Positions 45,370 to 54,661 of a stretch of 64,000 nt of DNA are shown here, one piece after another. The DNA is from Acidobacteriota bacterium (GTDB lineage: Bacteria; Acidobacteriota; Vicinamibacteria; Vicinamibacterales; SCN-69-37). The stretch lies in NCBI GenBank assembly GCA_947467605.1, contig CANIII010000007.1, positions 82,383-146,382 on the forward strand, read 5' to 3'. Below the pieces are notes generated by a model, which saw nothing but the letters and a program-made list of their open reading frames with translations, was not told the origin of the DNA and did no database searches. Positions within the stretch are counted from its first letter, which is position 1, and every line of letters begins with the position of its first letter. A program made the position numbers and the translations under genes.

Positions 45370-46680
45370 ATGACATCCTCCACTGACACCACCGCCACGC
45401 TGGCGCCGAGCCGCGCCCTCGCGGGCCTCGAACACGCGATGCGCATCACGGACGACGTGGCGCCGTTCAATGTCGTCATGGTCCTGCGCCTCGATGGCGA
45501 ACTGCCGGTGGCCACACTGCGGCAGGCCCTCGATGTGCTGCAGCAGCGCCATCGACTCTTGCGCACACGGATCCTCGCTGAGGGCAAGTCGTACGCGTTC
45601 CACTTCGAAGGCACACCGGCGATTCCGCTCGAGGTGCGCGACCGCGTGCAGGCAGATGGCTGGGTCGCGATGGCAGAGGATCAGTTCCAGCAGCGATTTC
45701 CGCTGACCGAAGGCCCGCTGATGCGTTGCCTCTATCTGGCCGATGCCCAGGGCGGCGATCTGATCGTGACGCTCCACCATACGATTGTGGACGCGGCGTC
45801 CGCGCGGCACTTACTGAGCGAGTTGCTCGATCTCTGTAGCGGCGTCACCCCCGAGCATGTTCCGGCACAGGCCTCCGAAGGCGCCGTGCCAGCACCGGCG
45901 CTCTATCCGAAAGCGTTTTCCGGTGCCGGTTACGCACGTGCGCTGGCCTCGTTCATGCGCCGCCAGATGGCCGATGAGTTCTCGTTTCGATGGAAGTCGC
46001 GCGGGATCCGCAAGGCGCCCATTGCCGCAACGGGGCGGTGCTGCCTGCTGCCCGTGCGCTTTCCGGCTGAGCTCACCGACAAACTCATTCAGGCCAGCCG
46101 GACCCACCGCGTGACGCTCAACTCCATTCTTGGCGCCGGCATGCTCTCGGCCGTGCAACGCCGGCTGTATCCATCGCCGCTCGTGCCCCTGCGCCACGTC
46201 ATCTTTGCGGACTTGCGTGATCGGCTCCGCACACCGATGGCGCCGACCACGCTCGGTTGCTTGCTGACGATGTTCCGGTTCACCGTGATGGTGCCGAAGG
46301 CCGGCGATTTCTGGCGCATTGCCAGTGACATCCAGGACGCCACGGCTGTGGCGGCACGTACGGGTGAACGGTATCTGGCCTATTCGATGAGCCCCGGCAT
46401 GATGAAGATGATGTTTGCGGCGAAGGCGTTTCGCATGGGCGCGACCGCCCTCAGTTATTCCGGTCCCATCGAACTGCCGGAGACATCGGGCACGTTCCGT
46501 GTGACCGGACTGCACGCGTTTGCGGCCAACATGACGCTCGGGCCCGAATACACCGCCCTCGTGCGACTGTTCCGCGGCGAGTTGTGGTGGGACATCATGT
46601 ACATGGATTCCGATATGAATGAGACGACCGCGCGCGAGATTGCCCGGGACATGCAGCTGATTCTGGAGGCCGCGTGCTGA
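45370..46680 (+). CDS. Condensation-domain-like acyltransferase (PapA/WS-like)
   Basis: 436 residues. The N-terminal half has the condensation/acyltransferase pattern: ALAGLEHAMRITDDVAPFNV, ALDVLQQRHRLLRTRI, and the active-site motif LHHTIVDAAS (HHxxxD, with the usual Gly replaced by Ala). The C-terminal half has the SYSGPIELPE and IMYMDSDMNETTARE segments seen in polyketide-associated acyltransferases. It should move an acyl group from a carrier protein or CoA to an alcohol or amine. The ACP gene overlaps its end by 7 bp, so the ACP is the likely donor. Confidence 0.82.
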   Translation: MTSSTDTTATLAPSRALAGLEHAMRITDDVAPFNVVMVLRLDGELPVATLRQALDVLQQRHRLLRTRILAEGKSYAFHFEGTPAIPLEVRDRVQADGWVAMAEDQFQQRFPLTEGPLMRCLYLADAQGGDLIVTLHHTIVDAASARHLLSELLDLCSGVTPEHVPAQASEGAVPAPALYPKAFSGAGYARALASFMRRQMADEFSFRWKSRGIRKAPIAATGRCCLLPVRFPAELTDKLIQASRTHRVTLNSILGAGMLSAVQRRLYPSPLVPLRHVIFADLRDRLRTPMAPTTLGCLLTMFRFTVMVPKAGDFWRIASDIQDATAVAARTGERYLAYSMSPGMMKMMFAAKAFRMGATALSYSGPIELPETSGTFRVTGLHAFAANMTLGPEYTALVRLFRGELWWDIMYMDSDMNETTAREIARDMQLILEAAC

Positions 46681-46913
46681 TCGAGCTTGATGACGTGTGC
46701 CGCACAGTGGGCCTGGTCCTCGGCCGACATGATCCGAAGCCCGACGACCGCATTCAGGCCGATCTCGGCGGTGAGTCGATCGACGTGCTCAACATCATCG
46801 TGACGCTTCAGCAGAAGTACGGCATCTCGCTCGACGAGGCCGATCTGGTGAATGTCTCTACGGTGCGCGACCTGTACCACCTTGCCCTGAAACGATCAGA
46901 TGCCCCGACATGA
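46674..46913 (+). CDS. Acyl carrier protein
   Basis: 79 residues from GTG 46674. Four-helix ACP pattern with the phosphopantetheine-attachment serine in ADLGGESIDVLNII (GGES instead of the common GxDS), then LQQKYGISLDEADLVNVST. It overlaps the acyltransferase upstream by 7 bp and the ligase downstream by 14 bp, so all three are tightly coupled. It is a dedicated carrier for this operon rather than the housekeeping AcpP, which is normally next to fab genes. Confidence 0.88.
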   Translation: MLIELDDVCRTVGLVLGRHDPKPDDRIQADLGGESIDVLNIIVTLQQKYGISLDEADLVNVSTVRDLYHLALKRSDAPT

Positions 46914-48468
46914 ACTCCGAACACTGATCGATCTGGTCGAGGAACAGGCCCGGCAGAGACCGGAGCAGGCGGCGTTCTACTGGGAAGACCAGCCCGTGTC
47001 GTACGACGCGCTCTGGCGCGGCGTCAACCGGTTTGCCGCCAGGCTCGGCCAACTCGGTGTCGTGCGCGGCGACCGCGTTCTGATCGGACTGCCAAACGGT
47101 CCCGACTTCTTCGCGGCGTTCTACGGAGCGATTCGCGCCGGCGCCATCGCCGTCCCGGCCTTTCCGGCTTCCGGGCCGGAGCGCCTTGCCGCGCTGGCGC
47201 GGCTGTGCGGCGCCACGCTACTCGTCGTGCCCGGCGCGACGTCGACCGTCGTCGATGGCGTGCGCACGCTCACCGTGGCCGACAGCGATGACTGTGGATC
47301 CGACGGTGTGTTCCCGGACATCGATCCGTACGACATCGCGTTTCTGCAGTACACCTCAGGCAGTACCGGCATGCCGAAAGGCGTGATGCTGTCGCATCAC
47401 GGACTGCTCACCAATATTCGCCAGCTGATCGCCGGCATGGCCATCACATCGTCAGACTGCTTTGTCAGCTGGTTGCCCGTGTACCACGACATGGGGCTGA
47501 TTCTGATGACGATGGTGCCGTTCTTTCTCGGCGCCAAACTGGTGCTGTTGCCGACATCGCTGGCCAATGCGCGGCCCTGGCTCGTGGCCATCACGCGTCA
47601 TCGCGGCACACTCACGGCCGCTCCGGACTTTGCCTACCGGCTCGCGCTGCGCTATGTGCGCGATCCGTCGGTGTACGACCTCACCAGTCTGCGCGTGGCG
47701 CTCAACGCGGCTGAGCCGGTTCGCCCGACAACACTGGCGGGCTTCGAACAGGCCTTTGGCCTGCACAATGTGCTCATCGCGGGCTACGGCTTGGCGGAGG
47801 CCACGGTCGGCGTGTGCACCTGGACACCCGGCGTGGCGCCGCTGGTTGATGCGCGCGGCGTGGTCAGCGTCGGCGGTGCGTTCAACGACGTCGACATTCA
47901 GATTCTCGAAAATGACGCGCCCGCGGCTGCCGGAGTGGTCGGTGACATCGTGATTCAGAGCCCGGCCAACACGCGCGGTTACTTCAGCGACGCGGCTGAG
48001 ACGGCGGCGCTGTTCTGGCGCGAGTCCTACGTGCGAACGGGTGATCTCGGGTACCTCGACGAGGACCGGCACCTCTTCATCACGGGCCGCCGGAAGAACA
48101 TCATCAAGCACGGCGGCGAGACGATCTTTCCGCAGGAGGCTGAGCAGATCACCGACAGCGTGCCCGGCGTGCGTCGCAGCGCAGCGGTGGGCATCGATGC
48201 GGGCGGGCCCGAGGGCGAACAGCTGTACGTGTTCGCGGAAGTGTCCAAGCCGGCGGGCCTCGATGAGCGTGAGCTTCAGGAGACGGTGATCTCGGTGGTG
48301 CAGGCGATCCACGCACAACTCGGCATCCGGCCCGCGCGCGTGTATCTGCTGAAGCCGCGCGGGATTCCGCTCACCCACAATGGCAAGACACGCCACGCCG
48401 AATTGCGCGACACGTACGAGTCGGGCGCACTGCGCGCCAGTGGCGTCATTCTCTTTCCGGGCTACTGA
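46900..48468 (+). CDS. Fatty acyl-AMP ligase-like ANL enzyme
   Basis: 522 residues. Adenylation motifs in order: YTSGSTGMPKGVMLSHHG (P-loop), SWLPVYHDMGLI, GYGLAEATVGVC, YVRTGDLGYLDEDRHLFITG and RRKNIIKHGGETIFPQE; a C-terminal NGKTRHAEL follows. SWLPxYHDMGLI is the form found in fatty acyl-AMP ligases and related long-chain enzymes. It should activate a fatty acid as acyl-AMP and load the neighbouring ACP. The C-terminal catalytic Lys region (THNGKTRH) is present. Confidence 0.85.
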   Translation: MPRHELRTLIDLVEEQARQRPEQAAFYWEDQPVSYDALWRGVNRFAARLGQLGVVRGDRVLIGLPNGPDFFAAFYGAIRAGAIAVPAFPASGPERLAALARLCGATLLVVPGATSTVVDGVRTLTVADSDDCGSDGVFPDIDPYDIAFLQYTSGSTGMPKGVMLSHHGLLTNIRQLIAGMAITSSDCFVSWLPVYHDMGLILMTMVPFFLGAKLVLLPTSLANARPWLVAITRHRGTLTAAPDFAYRLALRYVRDPSVYDLTSLRVALNAAEPVRPTTLAGFEQAFGLHNVLIAGYGLAEATVGVCTWTPGVAPLVDARGVVSVGGAFNDVDIQILENDAPAAAGVVGDIVIQSPANTRGYFSDAAETAALFWRESYVRTGDLGYLDEDRHLFITGRRKNIIKHGGETIFPQEAEQITDSVPGVRRSAAVGIDAGGPEGEQLYVFAEVSKPAGLDERELQETVISVVQAIHAQLGIRPARVYLLKPRGIPLTHNGKTRHAELRDTYESGALRASGVILFPGY

Positions 48469-48469
48469 C

Positions 48470-49351
48470 GTGCACACGACGATGCGCGATCGCGTATGCC
48501 TGATCACCGGAGGATCGTCGGGCATCGGGCGTGAGACCGCCCGCGGCCTCGCGCGGCTCGGCGCCACGGTCGTGATCGTCGGTCGTTCGGAGGCACGCTG
48601 CCAATCGGCCATCGCGCAGATCAGCACAGAGACCGGCAATGCGAACCTGAGCTTCATCCCGGCTGACATGTCGGTTCAGACAGACGTGCGGCGGCTCGCG
48701 GCGGAGTTCACGAGCCGGCATTCGCGCTTGCATGTGCTGATCAACAATGCCGGCGGCCTGTTCATGAATGGGCAGGTGAGCGCCGACGGCATCGAGATGA
48801 CGCTCGCGCTGAACCACCTTGGCGGCTACTTGCTGACGCGGCTCCTGCTGCCTGTGTTGAAAGCCAGCGCGCCGTCTCGTGTGCTCGTCGTGTCATCGGT
48901 CGCGCACCTCGGCATGCGCATCAACTTTGGGGGCGCCGATCAGCCCGCCGTTGAGACGCTCCGATTCGGCAAATGGAACGGCTACGCGCGCTCCAAGCTG
49001 GCCAACATCCTGTTTACCTACGAGCTCGCGCGGCGTCTCGAGGGTGCCGGGGTGACCGTCAATGCGCTTCACCCGGGCCTGGCCGCGAGTGGCTTCGGTA
49101 TGAACAACTCTGGGCTCTTTCCCTGGGCCAAGCCGGTGATTGACCTCTTCGCCATCAGCAGTGAAGAGGGTGCGCGCACCAGCGTGCATGTGGCCTCGTC
49201 GCCCGAACTGGAGGGCGTCACGGGCAAATATTTTGTGAAATGCCGCGAGACCAGATCGTCCTCGGCCTCGTACGATACACACGCTGCCACCCGGCTCTGG
49301 GACCTGAGCGCCTCGATGACCGGACTCGACACACTGGAGAAGACACAATGA
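48470..49351 (+). CDS. Short-chain dehydrogenase/reductase
   Basis: 293 residues from GTG 48470 (ATG 48482 is the alternative; both lack a good ribosome-binding site and are probably coupled to the ligase stop at 48468). NAD(P) motif TGGSSGIGRETARG, NNAGG, and the catalytic Tyr-Lys in YARSKLANILF. The retinol-dehydrogenase-like subgroup is suggested by VTVNALHPGLAASGFG and a C-terminus with SASYDTHAATRLWDLS. It probably reduces or oxidises a lipid carbonyl in the pathway. The stop overlaps the next start (ATGA). Confidence 0.88.
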   Translation: MHTTMRDRVCLITGGSSGIGRETARGLARLGATVVIVGRSEARCQSAIAQISTETGNANLSFIPADMSVQTDVRRLAAEFTSRHSRLHVLINNAGGLFMNGQVSADGIEMTLALNHLGGYLLTRLLLPVLKASAPSRVLVVSSVAHLGMRINFGGADQPAVETLRFGKWNGYARSKLANILFTYELARRLEGAGVTVNALHPGLAASGFGMNNSGLFPWAKPVIDLFAISSEEGARTSVHVASSPELEGVTGKYFVKCRETRSSSASYDTHAATRLWDLSASMTGLDTLEKTQ

Positions 49352-49797
49352 TGGTGCCGCTGTTTTTCTGTCTGGGATTTATGTTTGCCGTGCTCTACAT
49401 CGACATGGTGTTCGATGTGTCGGCGCGCGGGCATCGCCACACGGGCAAGCCGCTGCCGCCCGACGTGCTCGAGCCGATCGTGACGTATTACCGCTACATC
49501 ACGAAGAATCCGTTTCTGCTGATCGGGATTCTGACGACGGCGCTGGCGTCGATCATTGCCGAGATTAGATACGCGCTCGTGCCGGCGTGGGCCGGCTATG
49601 CCTCACTGGCGCTGATTCTGCTGACGATGCTGACCGGAGTGCTGAAGATTATTCCGCAGGCGCAGCGACTCGCCGCAGGCAAGGATTCCATCGAGCAGCA
49701 GACGACGTTGGTCCACGGCCTGTTGCCGTTTCATACCGTGATGATGGTGAATGTGTTTCTCCTGATCGCCGTCCAGTTGATGGCGAAATACCTCTAA
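49348..49797 (+). CDS. Small four-helix membrane protein, unknown
   Basis: 149 residues from ATG 49348. Four hydrophobic segments are visible: MVPLFFCLGFMFAVLYIDMV, PFLLIGILTTALASIIAEI, WAGYASLALILLTMLTGVL and PFHTVMMVNVFLLIAVQLM. The loop between helices 1 and 2 (HTGKPLPPDVLEPIVTYYRY) is conserved-looking and polar. I do not recognise a family. It lies between the SDR and the adenylating enzyme, so it may anchor the enzymes at the membrane or carry the lipid product. Confidence 0.7.
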   Translation: MMVPLFFCLGFMFAVLYIDMVFDVSARGHRHTGKPLPPDVLEPIVTYYRYITKNPFLLIGILTTALASIIAEIRYALVPAWAGYASLALILLTMLTGVLKIIPQAQRLAAGKDSIEQQTTLVHGLLPFHTVMMVNVFLLIAVQLMAKYL

Positions 49798-49818
49798 GTT
49801 CGCGAAAGGATCCGCGCC

Positions 49819-50898
49819 ATGACCTCGTCTCCTCGTCCGAAGATCGTTCCCGCTGCCAACATCGATGACTGGGTGCGCCAGGTCGTCGATATTCACTTCC
49901 ACCCGTCGCACGGCACGCCGTTCTGGATCGCGCGGGAAAAAGAACTGGGCATCGACGCCCGTCGCGACATTCGGTCGTACGCCGACTTGTCGATCCTCGG
50001 CGCGTTTCCGATGGAGGCCCTGAAGACGCGTAGCGTGCTCGACTTCCTGCCGGCGACGATCGCCAAGGACCGCAGCCAGCTCGTGGTGCAGGAAACCGGC
50101 GGCACGACCGGGTCACCGGCGCGCGTGGCGGTGAAGAACTTTTTCGGTCCGGTCAACGACTTCATGAACTGGTACCTCGACGAGGTCACCGGATTTCCGC
50201 GCGGCGGCAACTGGCTCTTCATCGGCCCATCCGGGCCGCATGCCGTGGCCGCCAGTACGCGGCAGATGGCGCAGTCGCGCGGCGGCATGTGCTACTTCAT
50301 CGATCTCGACCCGCGCTTCATCAAACTGCTGTTCCAGAAGGGCGACATGAAGACGGTCGGCCTGTACATGCAGCACATCGCGCAGCAGGCGTTTTCCATT
50401 CTCGACACACAGCAGATTGATGTGCTCGGCACGACACCCATCCTCATCCAGTCGCTGGCGCCGATGCTGAAGCAGCGCGGCCACCAGTTCTCCGGCATGA
50501 TGTACGGCGGCACGCAGCTCACCAAGGACCTCTACCATTTGCTGCGCACGGAGTTCTTCCCCAACACCGTGCACACGGCCATCTACGGCAACACCTTGAT
50601 GGGCGGAGCGCTGCTCGCACCGCCGCTGGCCGAACCGAGCGAGGTCGTCTACTACCCGATGGAGCCGCTCGTGACGTTCGATGTCGTCGATCCCAAGCAG
50701 ACCGATCGCCGTGTGGCCGAGGGAGAGACCGGTCAGGTGCAGGTCACGGTCTTGTCCGAAGAGCGCTTCTTGCCGAACGTGCTCGAGCGCGATCAGGCGG
50801 AGCGATGGCGCGTGTTGCCGGCGCTTGGCTGGGCGGGCGTGGCCAACGTGCGGCCGCTCGCGTCGATGCCGGGTGGCGCGACTGAGGGAGTGTATTGA
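49819..50898 (+). CDS. PaaK/LuxE-like adenylating enzyme
   Basis: 359 residues, RBS AAAGGA 8 nt upstream. The P-loop is QETGGTTGSPARVAVKN, the form found in PaaK and LuxE families, and later MMYGGTQLTKDLYHLL and TAIYGNTLMGG match the acyl/adenylate binding region. It is shorter than PaaK (about 430), so the small C-terminal domain is reduced. It should activate a carboxylate as acyl-AMP, likely for the reductase encoded next. No C-terminal acyl-accepting cysteine like that of LuxE is seen. Confidence 0.75.
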   Translation: MTSSPRPKIVPAANIDDWVRQVVDIHFHPSHGTPFWIAREKELGIDARRDIRSYADLSILGAFPMEALKTRSVLDFLPATIAKDRSQLVVQETGGTTGSPARVAVKNFFGPVNDFMNWYLDEVTGFPRGGNWLFIGPSGPHAVAASTRQMAQSRGGMCYFIDLDPRFIKLLFQKGDMKTVGLYMQHIAQQAFSILDTQQIDVLGTTPILIQSLAPMLKQRGHQFSGMMYGGTQLTKDLYHLLRTEFFPNTVHTAIYGNTLMGGALLAPPLAEPSEVVYYPMEPLVTFDVVDPKQTDRRVAEGETGQVQVTVLSEERFLPNVLERDQAERWRVLPALGWAGVANVRPLASMPGGATEGVY

Positions 50899-50900
50899 CG

Positions 50901-52286
50901 ATGTTCGTACCGGCCCTGCTCCGCAAGGGACGGGACGGCTATCGCAGTCTCGACCGACAACGCCACATGGGTTTCGATGGCTCGCTCGTCGCCGAGTCGA
51001 CGATCACGCCCGCGCTGCTCGTTCACGATCTCGCACGCCGCCCTCCGTCATCCCTGATGAAGATGCCGATCCGGCAGATCCTCGACATCTTTGCGCGCGC
51101 GGCAGACCGCTTTGAAACCGGCCAACCGGATGGCCTCGCGCCGGAGGAGTACGTCCGCAAGGCGACGCTGACCTCTGGGCTGCCGCTGTCGATCAATCGG
51201 CAGCAGACGCTTGGCGCGTTTCCACCAGCGATGCGAATGATGGAGCAGTTCATTCGCGTGCAGAGCCCCGGCGGGCTGGATGTGTTCGACAGCCACGTGT
51301 ATCAGGCCGAAGGCGTGCGGATCGGGTTCACGCCGCGCGGCCGCAACGTGGGTTTTGTGATGCCCGGCAATCATCCGTCCACGCATTTCATGTGGATGTG
51401 CTCGCTGGCCATGAAGATTCCCGTCGTCGTCCGCCCGTCGAGCGACGACGTGTTTACGCCGTATCGAGTGGCGATGGCGCTCTTCGAGGCCGGGCTGCCG
51501 GAAGATGCGTTGACCTTTGTGCCTGGCGGCCATGATCTGGTGGATGCGATCATCGGCACGTGTGCACTCTCGGTGCTGTTTGGCGGTCAACCGCTGGCCG
51601 ATCGCTATGCGGCGAACCGCAATGTGCGTGTGCACGGTCCAGGGCGTTCGAAGGTCGTCGTCTTGGCGAATGCGGATGTCGATGAGACGGTGAAGCTCAT
51701 CACGCGTCTGGTCATGGACGATGCTGGTCGAGGCTGCATCAATGGCAGCGCCGTGGTCGTTGAAGGGGACGCGACGAAGCTCGCCGCGGCTGTGGCCGCG
51801 GCGCTGGACCGTGTGCCGATCATCGCGCCGATCAACGAGGACGGGCGGCTGGGATCGGTGCGCCCGGGCGAGGCCGCCGCGTTCAACGGCATGATCGATC
51901 ACGGACTGGGCGGCGCCGCAGAGGAATTGACGACGAGCCGGCACGGTCGAGTGGCAGCGGTTGATGGTGTGGATGTGATGCGTCCGACGGTGATCTCGGT
52001 GTCGTCGTTCGAGCATCCGCTCTTTGGTATGGAACTGCCGTTCCCGTTTGTGGTGTTTACATCAGCCGGTCGGCAGGATCTGGTGCGCGCGGCGCGGCAC
52101 TCGCTCGCGGTAGTGGTCGCCGGTCGAGATCCCGTGATTGCCGAAGAACTGCTGATGGAGCCGACGATCGACAAGGTCTTTGCCGATGGCGCGCTCAGCA
52201 CGGAATTCGATCCGCGCGAGCCGCATGAGGGGTTCCTCGTGGACTTCCTGTACATGAAGAAGGCCCTCCGTTCGGGGGTATCATGA
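50901..52286 (+). CDS. LuxC-like acyl reductase (aldehyde dehydrogenase superfamily)
   Basis: 461 residues from ATG 50901. The nucleotide-binding part reads GFVMPGNHPSTHFMWMCSLA, VVVRPSSDDVFTPYRVA and VLFGGQPLADRY. The catalytic cysteine is C279 in AGRGCINGSAVVV, close to where LuxC carries its acylated cysteine. LuxC-type enzymes take an activated fatty acyl group and reduce it to the aldehyde with NADPH. Next to a PaaK/LuxE-like gene this suggests an acid-to-aldehyde module. No luciferase genes are present, so light emission is not implied. Confidence 0.8.
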   Translation: MFVPALLRKGRDGYRSLDRQRHMGFDGSLVAESTITPALLVHDLARRPPSSLMKMPIRQILDIFARAADRFETGQPDGLAPEEYVRKATLTSGLPLSINRQQTLGAFPPAMRMMEQFIRVQSPGGLDVFDSHVYQAEGVRIGFTPRGRNVGFVMPGNHPSTHFMWMCSLAMKIPVVVRPSSDDVFTPYRVAMALFEAGLPEDALTFVPGGHDLVDAIIGTCALSVLFGGQPLADRYAANRNVRVHGPGRSKVVVLANADVDETVKLITRLVMDDAGRGCINGSAVVVEGDATKLAAAVAAALDRVPIIAPINEDGRLGSVRPGEAAAFNGMIDHGLGGAAEELTTSRHGRVAAVDGVDVMRPTVISVSSFEHPLFGMELPFPFVVFTSAGRQDLVRAARHSLAVVVAGRDPVIAEELLMEPTIDKVFADGALSTEFDPREPHEGFLVDFLYMKKALRSGVS

Positions 52287-52322
52287 CTCGAAATCCAGCA
52301 GCGCTTCCGTGGAGGGCTCCCC

Positions 52323-53657
52323 GTGTCTGATGCATCCGGTGTTCTGAAGTTTCCCCTGGCCGTGTCGTGCTTTGCCGCTGAGCGTGTGCTCGGGCTGATG
52401 CCGATGTCGGATTCGGCGGCGGTGCGCGCGGCGCGAAAGTCGCTCTACCAGGCCGGTGAATCCGCCAAGAAAGACTTCAGCACGAACACGATGATGTTCG
52501 GGGCGTTCCAGTTCGGCGACAAGGCGCAGAGTGCCCTGGCGGCGCTGGCGTCTGATGCCATGGGAATGAAGATGCTGGCGCCGAGTTACATGCGCGACGC
52601 GGCGGCGAACTTTGCACAGGGCGCCGCTGACGCCTACGACGCGCTGACGACGGAGCATGCGCGGTCGCTGCTGAAGCATCAGTTTCAGAACACCGGTGAC
52701 GTGATCGGGTTTGTCAATCACGTCGACGCGCCGACCGAGTTGTCTGCCGATGGCACGTATCCGCTCGAAGACCGCGTGGCCGATTGCTATTCCCGCGGCG
52801 ACTATCCCGCGCTCTGGCTCGTGGAAGGGCTCGGCGAACGCTACGCCCACGCGCATCTAGCGGCCGATCCTGACCTGCAGAATCTGTTTACGCGCGGTGC
52901 CGGCGCGGCATTGCCGGAGAAGACCCAGCTCATGATGCACGCCGGCGCGGGCATCACATTCGCGAAGCACGAGATCGATGGCCTGACACCCTGGAGCGAG
53001 CCGGCCGACGTGCAAGCCGCGCTCAGCCGTTTTCTCCGTCTGTGTCTGCGCAATTCCATCCCCGGCTATGAAGGCGCCGCGTTCGAATCGCTGGGGCTGG
53101 TGACACGCACGTGGTATCCGCAACTGGTCACGACGATCAATGACAACCTGCTCGCGGTTGACCCGAACGCGGCGGAGTTCTTCTGGCACGGCGCCGGCCG
53201 TGCGATGTATTTCTCGCCGATGTACATGCTCCCCGGGCTGTCGCCGTGGGATGCGGCCGAGCAGGAACCGCCAAACGACACCGCGCGGCTAAACGCGCGC
53301 GCCGGCGTGGCCTGGGCGTTCACGATCGTGAACATCCGGCAGCCCGGCATTGCCGAGCAATTTCTGCGGCTGAAGGCCGGACGCGTCCGCAACAACGGCG
53401 GCTACACGAATGGCGTCTATTCCACGCTGATCATGGCCGGCGACATGGTGCCCGGCCATCAGTACGTGAAGGAGTTCTGTGCGTTCAGGCCGGACGCCGC
53501 GGAGAAATCCCTCGTGAACGCGTGGGACAAACAGATTGGGCGAGACGTGCAGCAGCGCACCGACGAATATCGCGCCGCGCTGAAGACGCATCATCGTCTC
53601 GGCGAGGTGTTCCGGCACCATGCACTGCCGCAGTTTGTCGGCGAACTGGAGCTGTGA
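52323..53657 (+). CDS. Unrecognised protein, family member B
   Basis: 444 residues from GTG 52323, fixed by GGAGGG 6 nt upstream. Shares with the 21,028 protein the motifs LVEGLGERYAHAH, MMHAGAGITFAKHEI, GYEGAAFESLGLVTR, FFWHGAGRAMYFSP and FTIVNIRQPGIAEQFL, in the same order and spacing. No signal peptide. Four bp short of a self-contained start, it is directly coupled to the next gene (TGATG). Its place in the acyl operon suggests a role in binding or modifying the lipid intermediate, but no catalytic motif is evident. A weak resemblance to DUF1702 was noted. Confidence 0.75.
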   Translation: MSDASGVLKFPLAVSCFAAERVLGLMPMSDSAAVRAARKSLYQAGESAKKDFSTNTMMFGAFQFGDKAQSALAALASDAMGMKMLAPSYMRDAAANFAQGAADAYDALTTEHARSLLKHQFQNTGDVIGFVNHVDAPTELSADGTYPLEDRVADCYSRGDYPALWLVEGLGERYAHAHLAADPDLQNLFTRGAGAALPEKTQLMMHAGAGITFAKHEIDGLTPWSEPADVQAALSRFLRLCLRNSIPGYEGAAFESLGLVTRTWYPQLVTTINDNLLAVDPNAAEFFWHGAGRAMYFSPMYMLPGLSPWDAAEQEPPNDTARLNARAGVAWAFTIVNIRQPGIAEQFLRLKAGRVRNNGGYTNGVYSTLIMAGDMVPGHQYVKEFCAFRPDAAEKSLVNAWDKQIGRDVQQRTDEYRAALKTHHRLGEVFRHHALPQFVGELEL

Positions 53658-54661
53658 TGGCCACGCCCGTGATTTCCCCTGAGTCCGCAGCCGACACGCT
53701 GACGAGTGACGATCGCAAGTTGATTGATCTGGTCGAGGCGGCCAGGCGCGACGGCACCGCCCTCGAGGCCTGGTGCAAGATGCGCGGTGACGGCCGCACC
53801 GAGTTCGCGCTGGATCTCGGCCAGACGTTCGCACTGCCTAATCGCGCCGAGGGCTATTTCGGTGCGATCACGCTGCACGACGGCCCACGCTCCGTCATGG
53901 GCGTGCGACAGTATGTCGAGTTCGCACGCGTCAGCAAGCGGTATGACGCGAAGCAGTTGCTGAAAGACTTTGTGCTCGGGGAGTTTCTCAGCCGGTCTCA
54001 CTGGATCAACGCCGACGACACCCCCGGCGGGTTCGGCATCAAGAAGACACTCTACGAGACCATGGACGGCCGGCAGGGCAAGTTTCCCGAGAGCGAACGC
54101 GTGGGCGCCATGGACTGGCGCGACATCGGCACGAAGTATCGCTGGGTGCTGATGACCATCCGCCTGTACGATTTCGCCGTCTCCATGGGGCCGGTCAGCC
54201 GGCGCCTCGAAGAAGCGGTGTGCGTCACGCCCAGACCGGAATTCCTCCACATCGTCGAGAACCCGACCCCCGAGTTCGCCTTGGAAGTGTCGATCGGCTA
54301 TCCCTTCATCGAATACGCGCCCATTCCGAACAATCTCGGCTTCGGCCCAGGCAAGTTCGGGATCGCGATCAAGCTGTTTTCGTTCTTCCTCACCCATGAC
54401 AACCGCATTCGCGTCACGATGGATTTTGCCGCCGCGCCACGCGCGCAGAAGATCTTCGACTTCTGGGGGCTGGATCCCGTGTACGGCGGGGCCGATCTGG
54501 TCGACAAATTGACATTGGGGATGATTGACTCGGAACCGTTCCACGACATGATGGACAAATTCATGCTCGCCAAGCACTGTCATGTGCACCAGAAACTCAT
54601 GGATGGTGCGGCGAGAAAATGGGAAGAATGGCTGGGCGATGCCGGACATAGCGCGTCTTGA
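53657..54661 (+). CDS. Unrecognised 334-residue operon protein
   Basis: ATG 53657 overlaps the upstream stop (TGATG). No signal peptide; a weakly hydrophobic segment (GKFGIAIKLFSFFLTHDNRI) lies near residue 235. Distinctive stretches are YFGAITLHDGPRSVMGVRQY, SRSHWINADDTPGGFGIKKT, YPFIEYAPIPNNLGFGPGKF and FDFWGLDPVYGG. The alternating beta-like pattern and the conserved charged loops suggest a soluble binding fold, but I cannot place the family. It is between family member B and an HD protein, and overlaps the latter by 23 bp. Confidence 0.65.
   Translation: MATPVISPESAADTLTSDDRKLIDLVEAARRDGTALEAWCKMRGDGRTEFALDLGQTFALPNRAEGYFGAITLHDGPRSVMGVRQYVEFARVSKRYDAKQLLKDFVLGEFLSRSHWINADDTPGGFGIKKTLYETMDGRQGKFPESERVGAMDWRDIGTKYRWVLMTIRLYDFAVSMGPVSRRLEEAVCVTPRPEFLHIVENPTPEFALEVSIGYPFIEYAPIPNNLGFGPGKFGIAIKLFSFFLTHDNRIRVTMDFAAAPRAQKIFDFWGLDPVYGGADLVDKLTLGMIDSEPFHDMMDKFMLAKHCHVHQKLMDGAARKWEEWLGDAGHSAS

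Noticed and set aside
49819..52286. Bioluminescence (lux) genes
   Set aside because: LuxE-like and LuxC-like enzymes are present, but there are no luciferase (luxAB) or luxD genes and the adenylating enzyme lacks the LuxE acyl cysteine.
52323..53657. Enediyne-type biosynthetic cluster suggested by DUF1702-like motifs
   Set aside because: No iterative PKS or other enediyne core genes are in the window, and the motif resemblance is weak.
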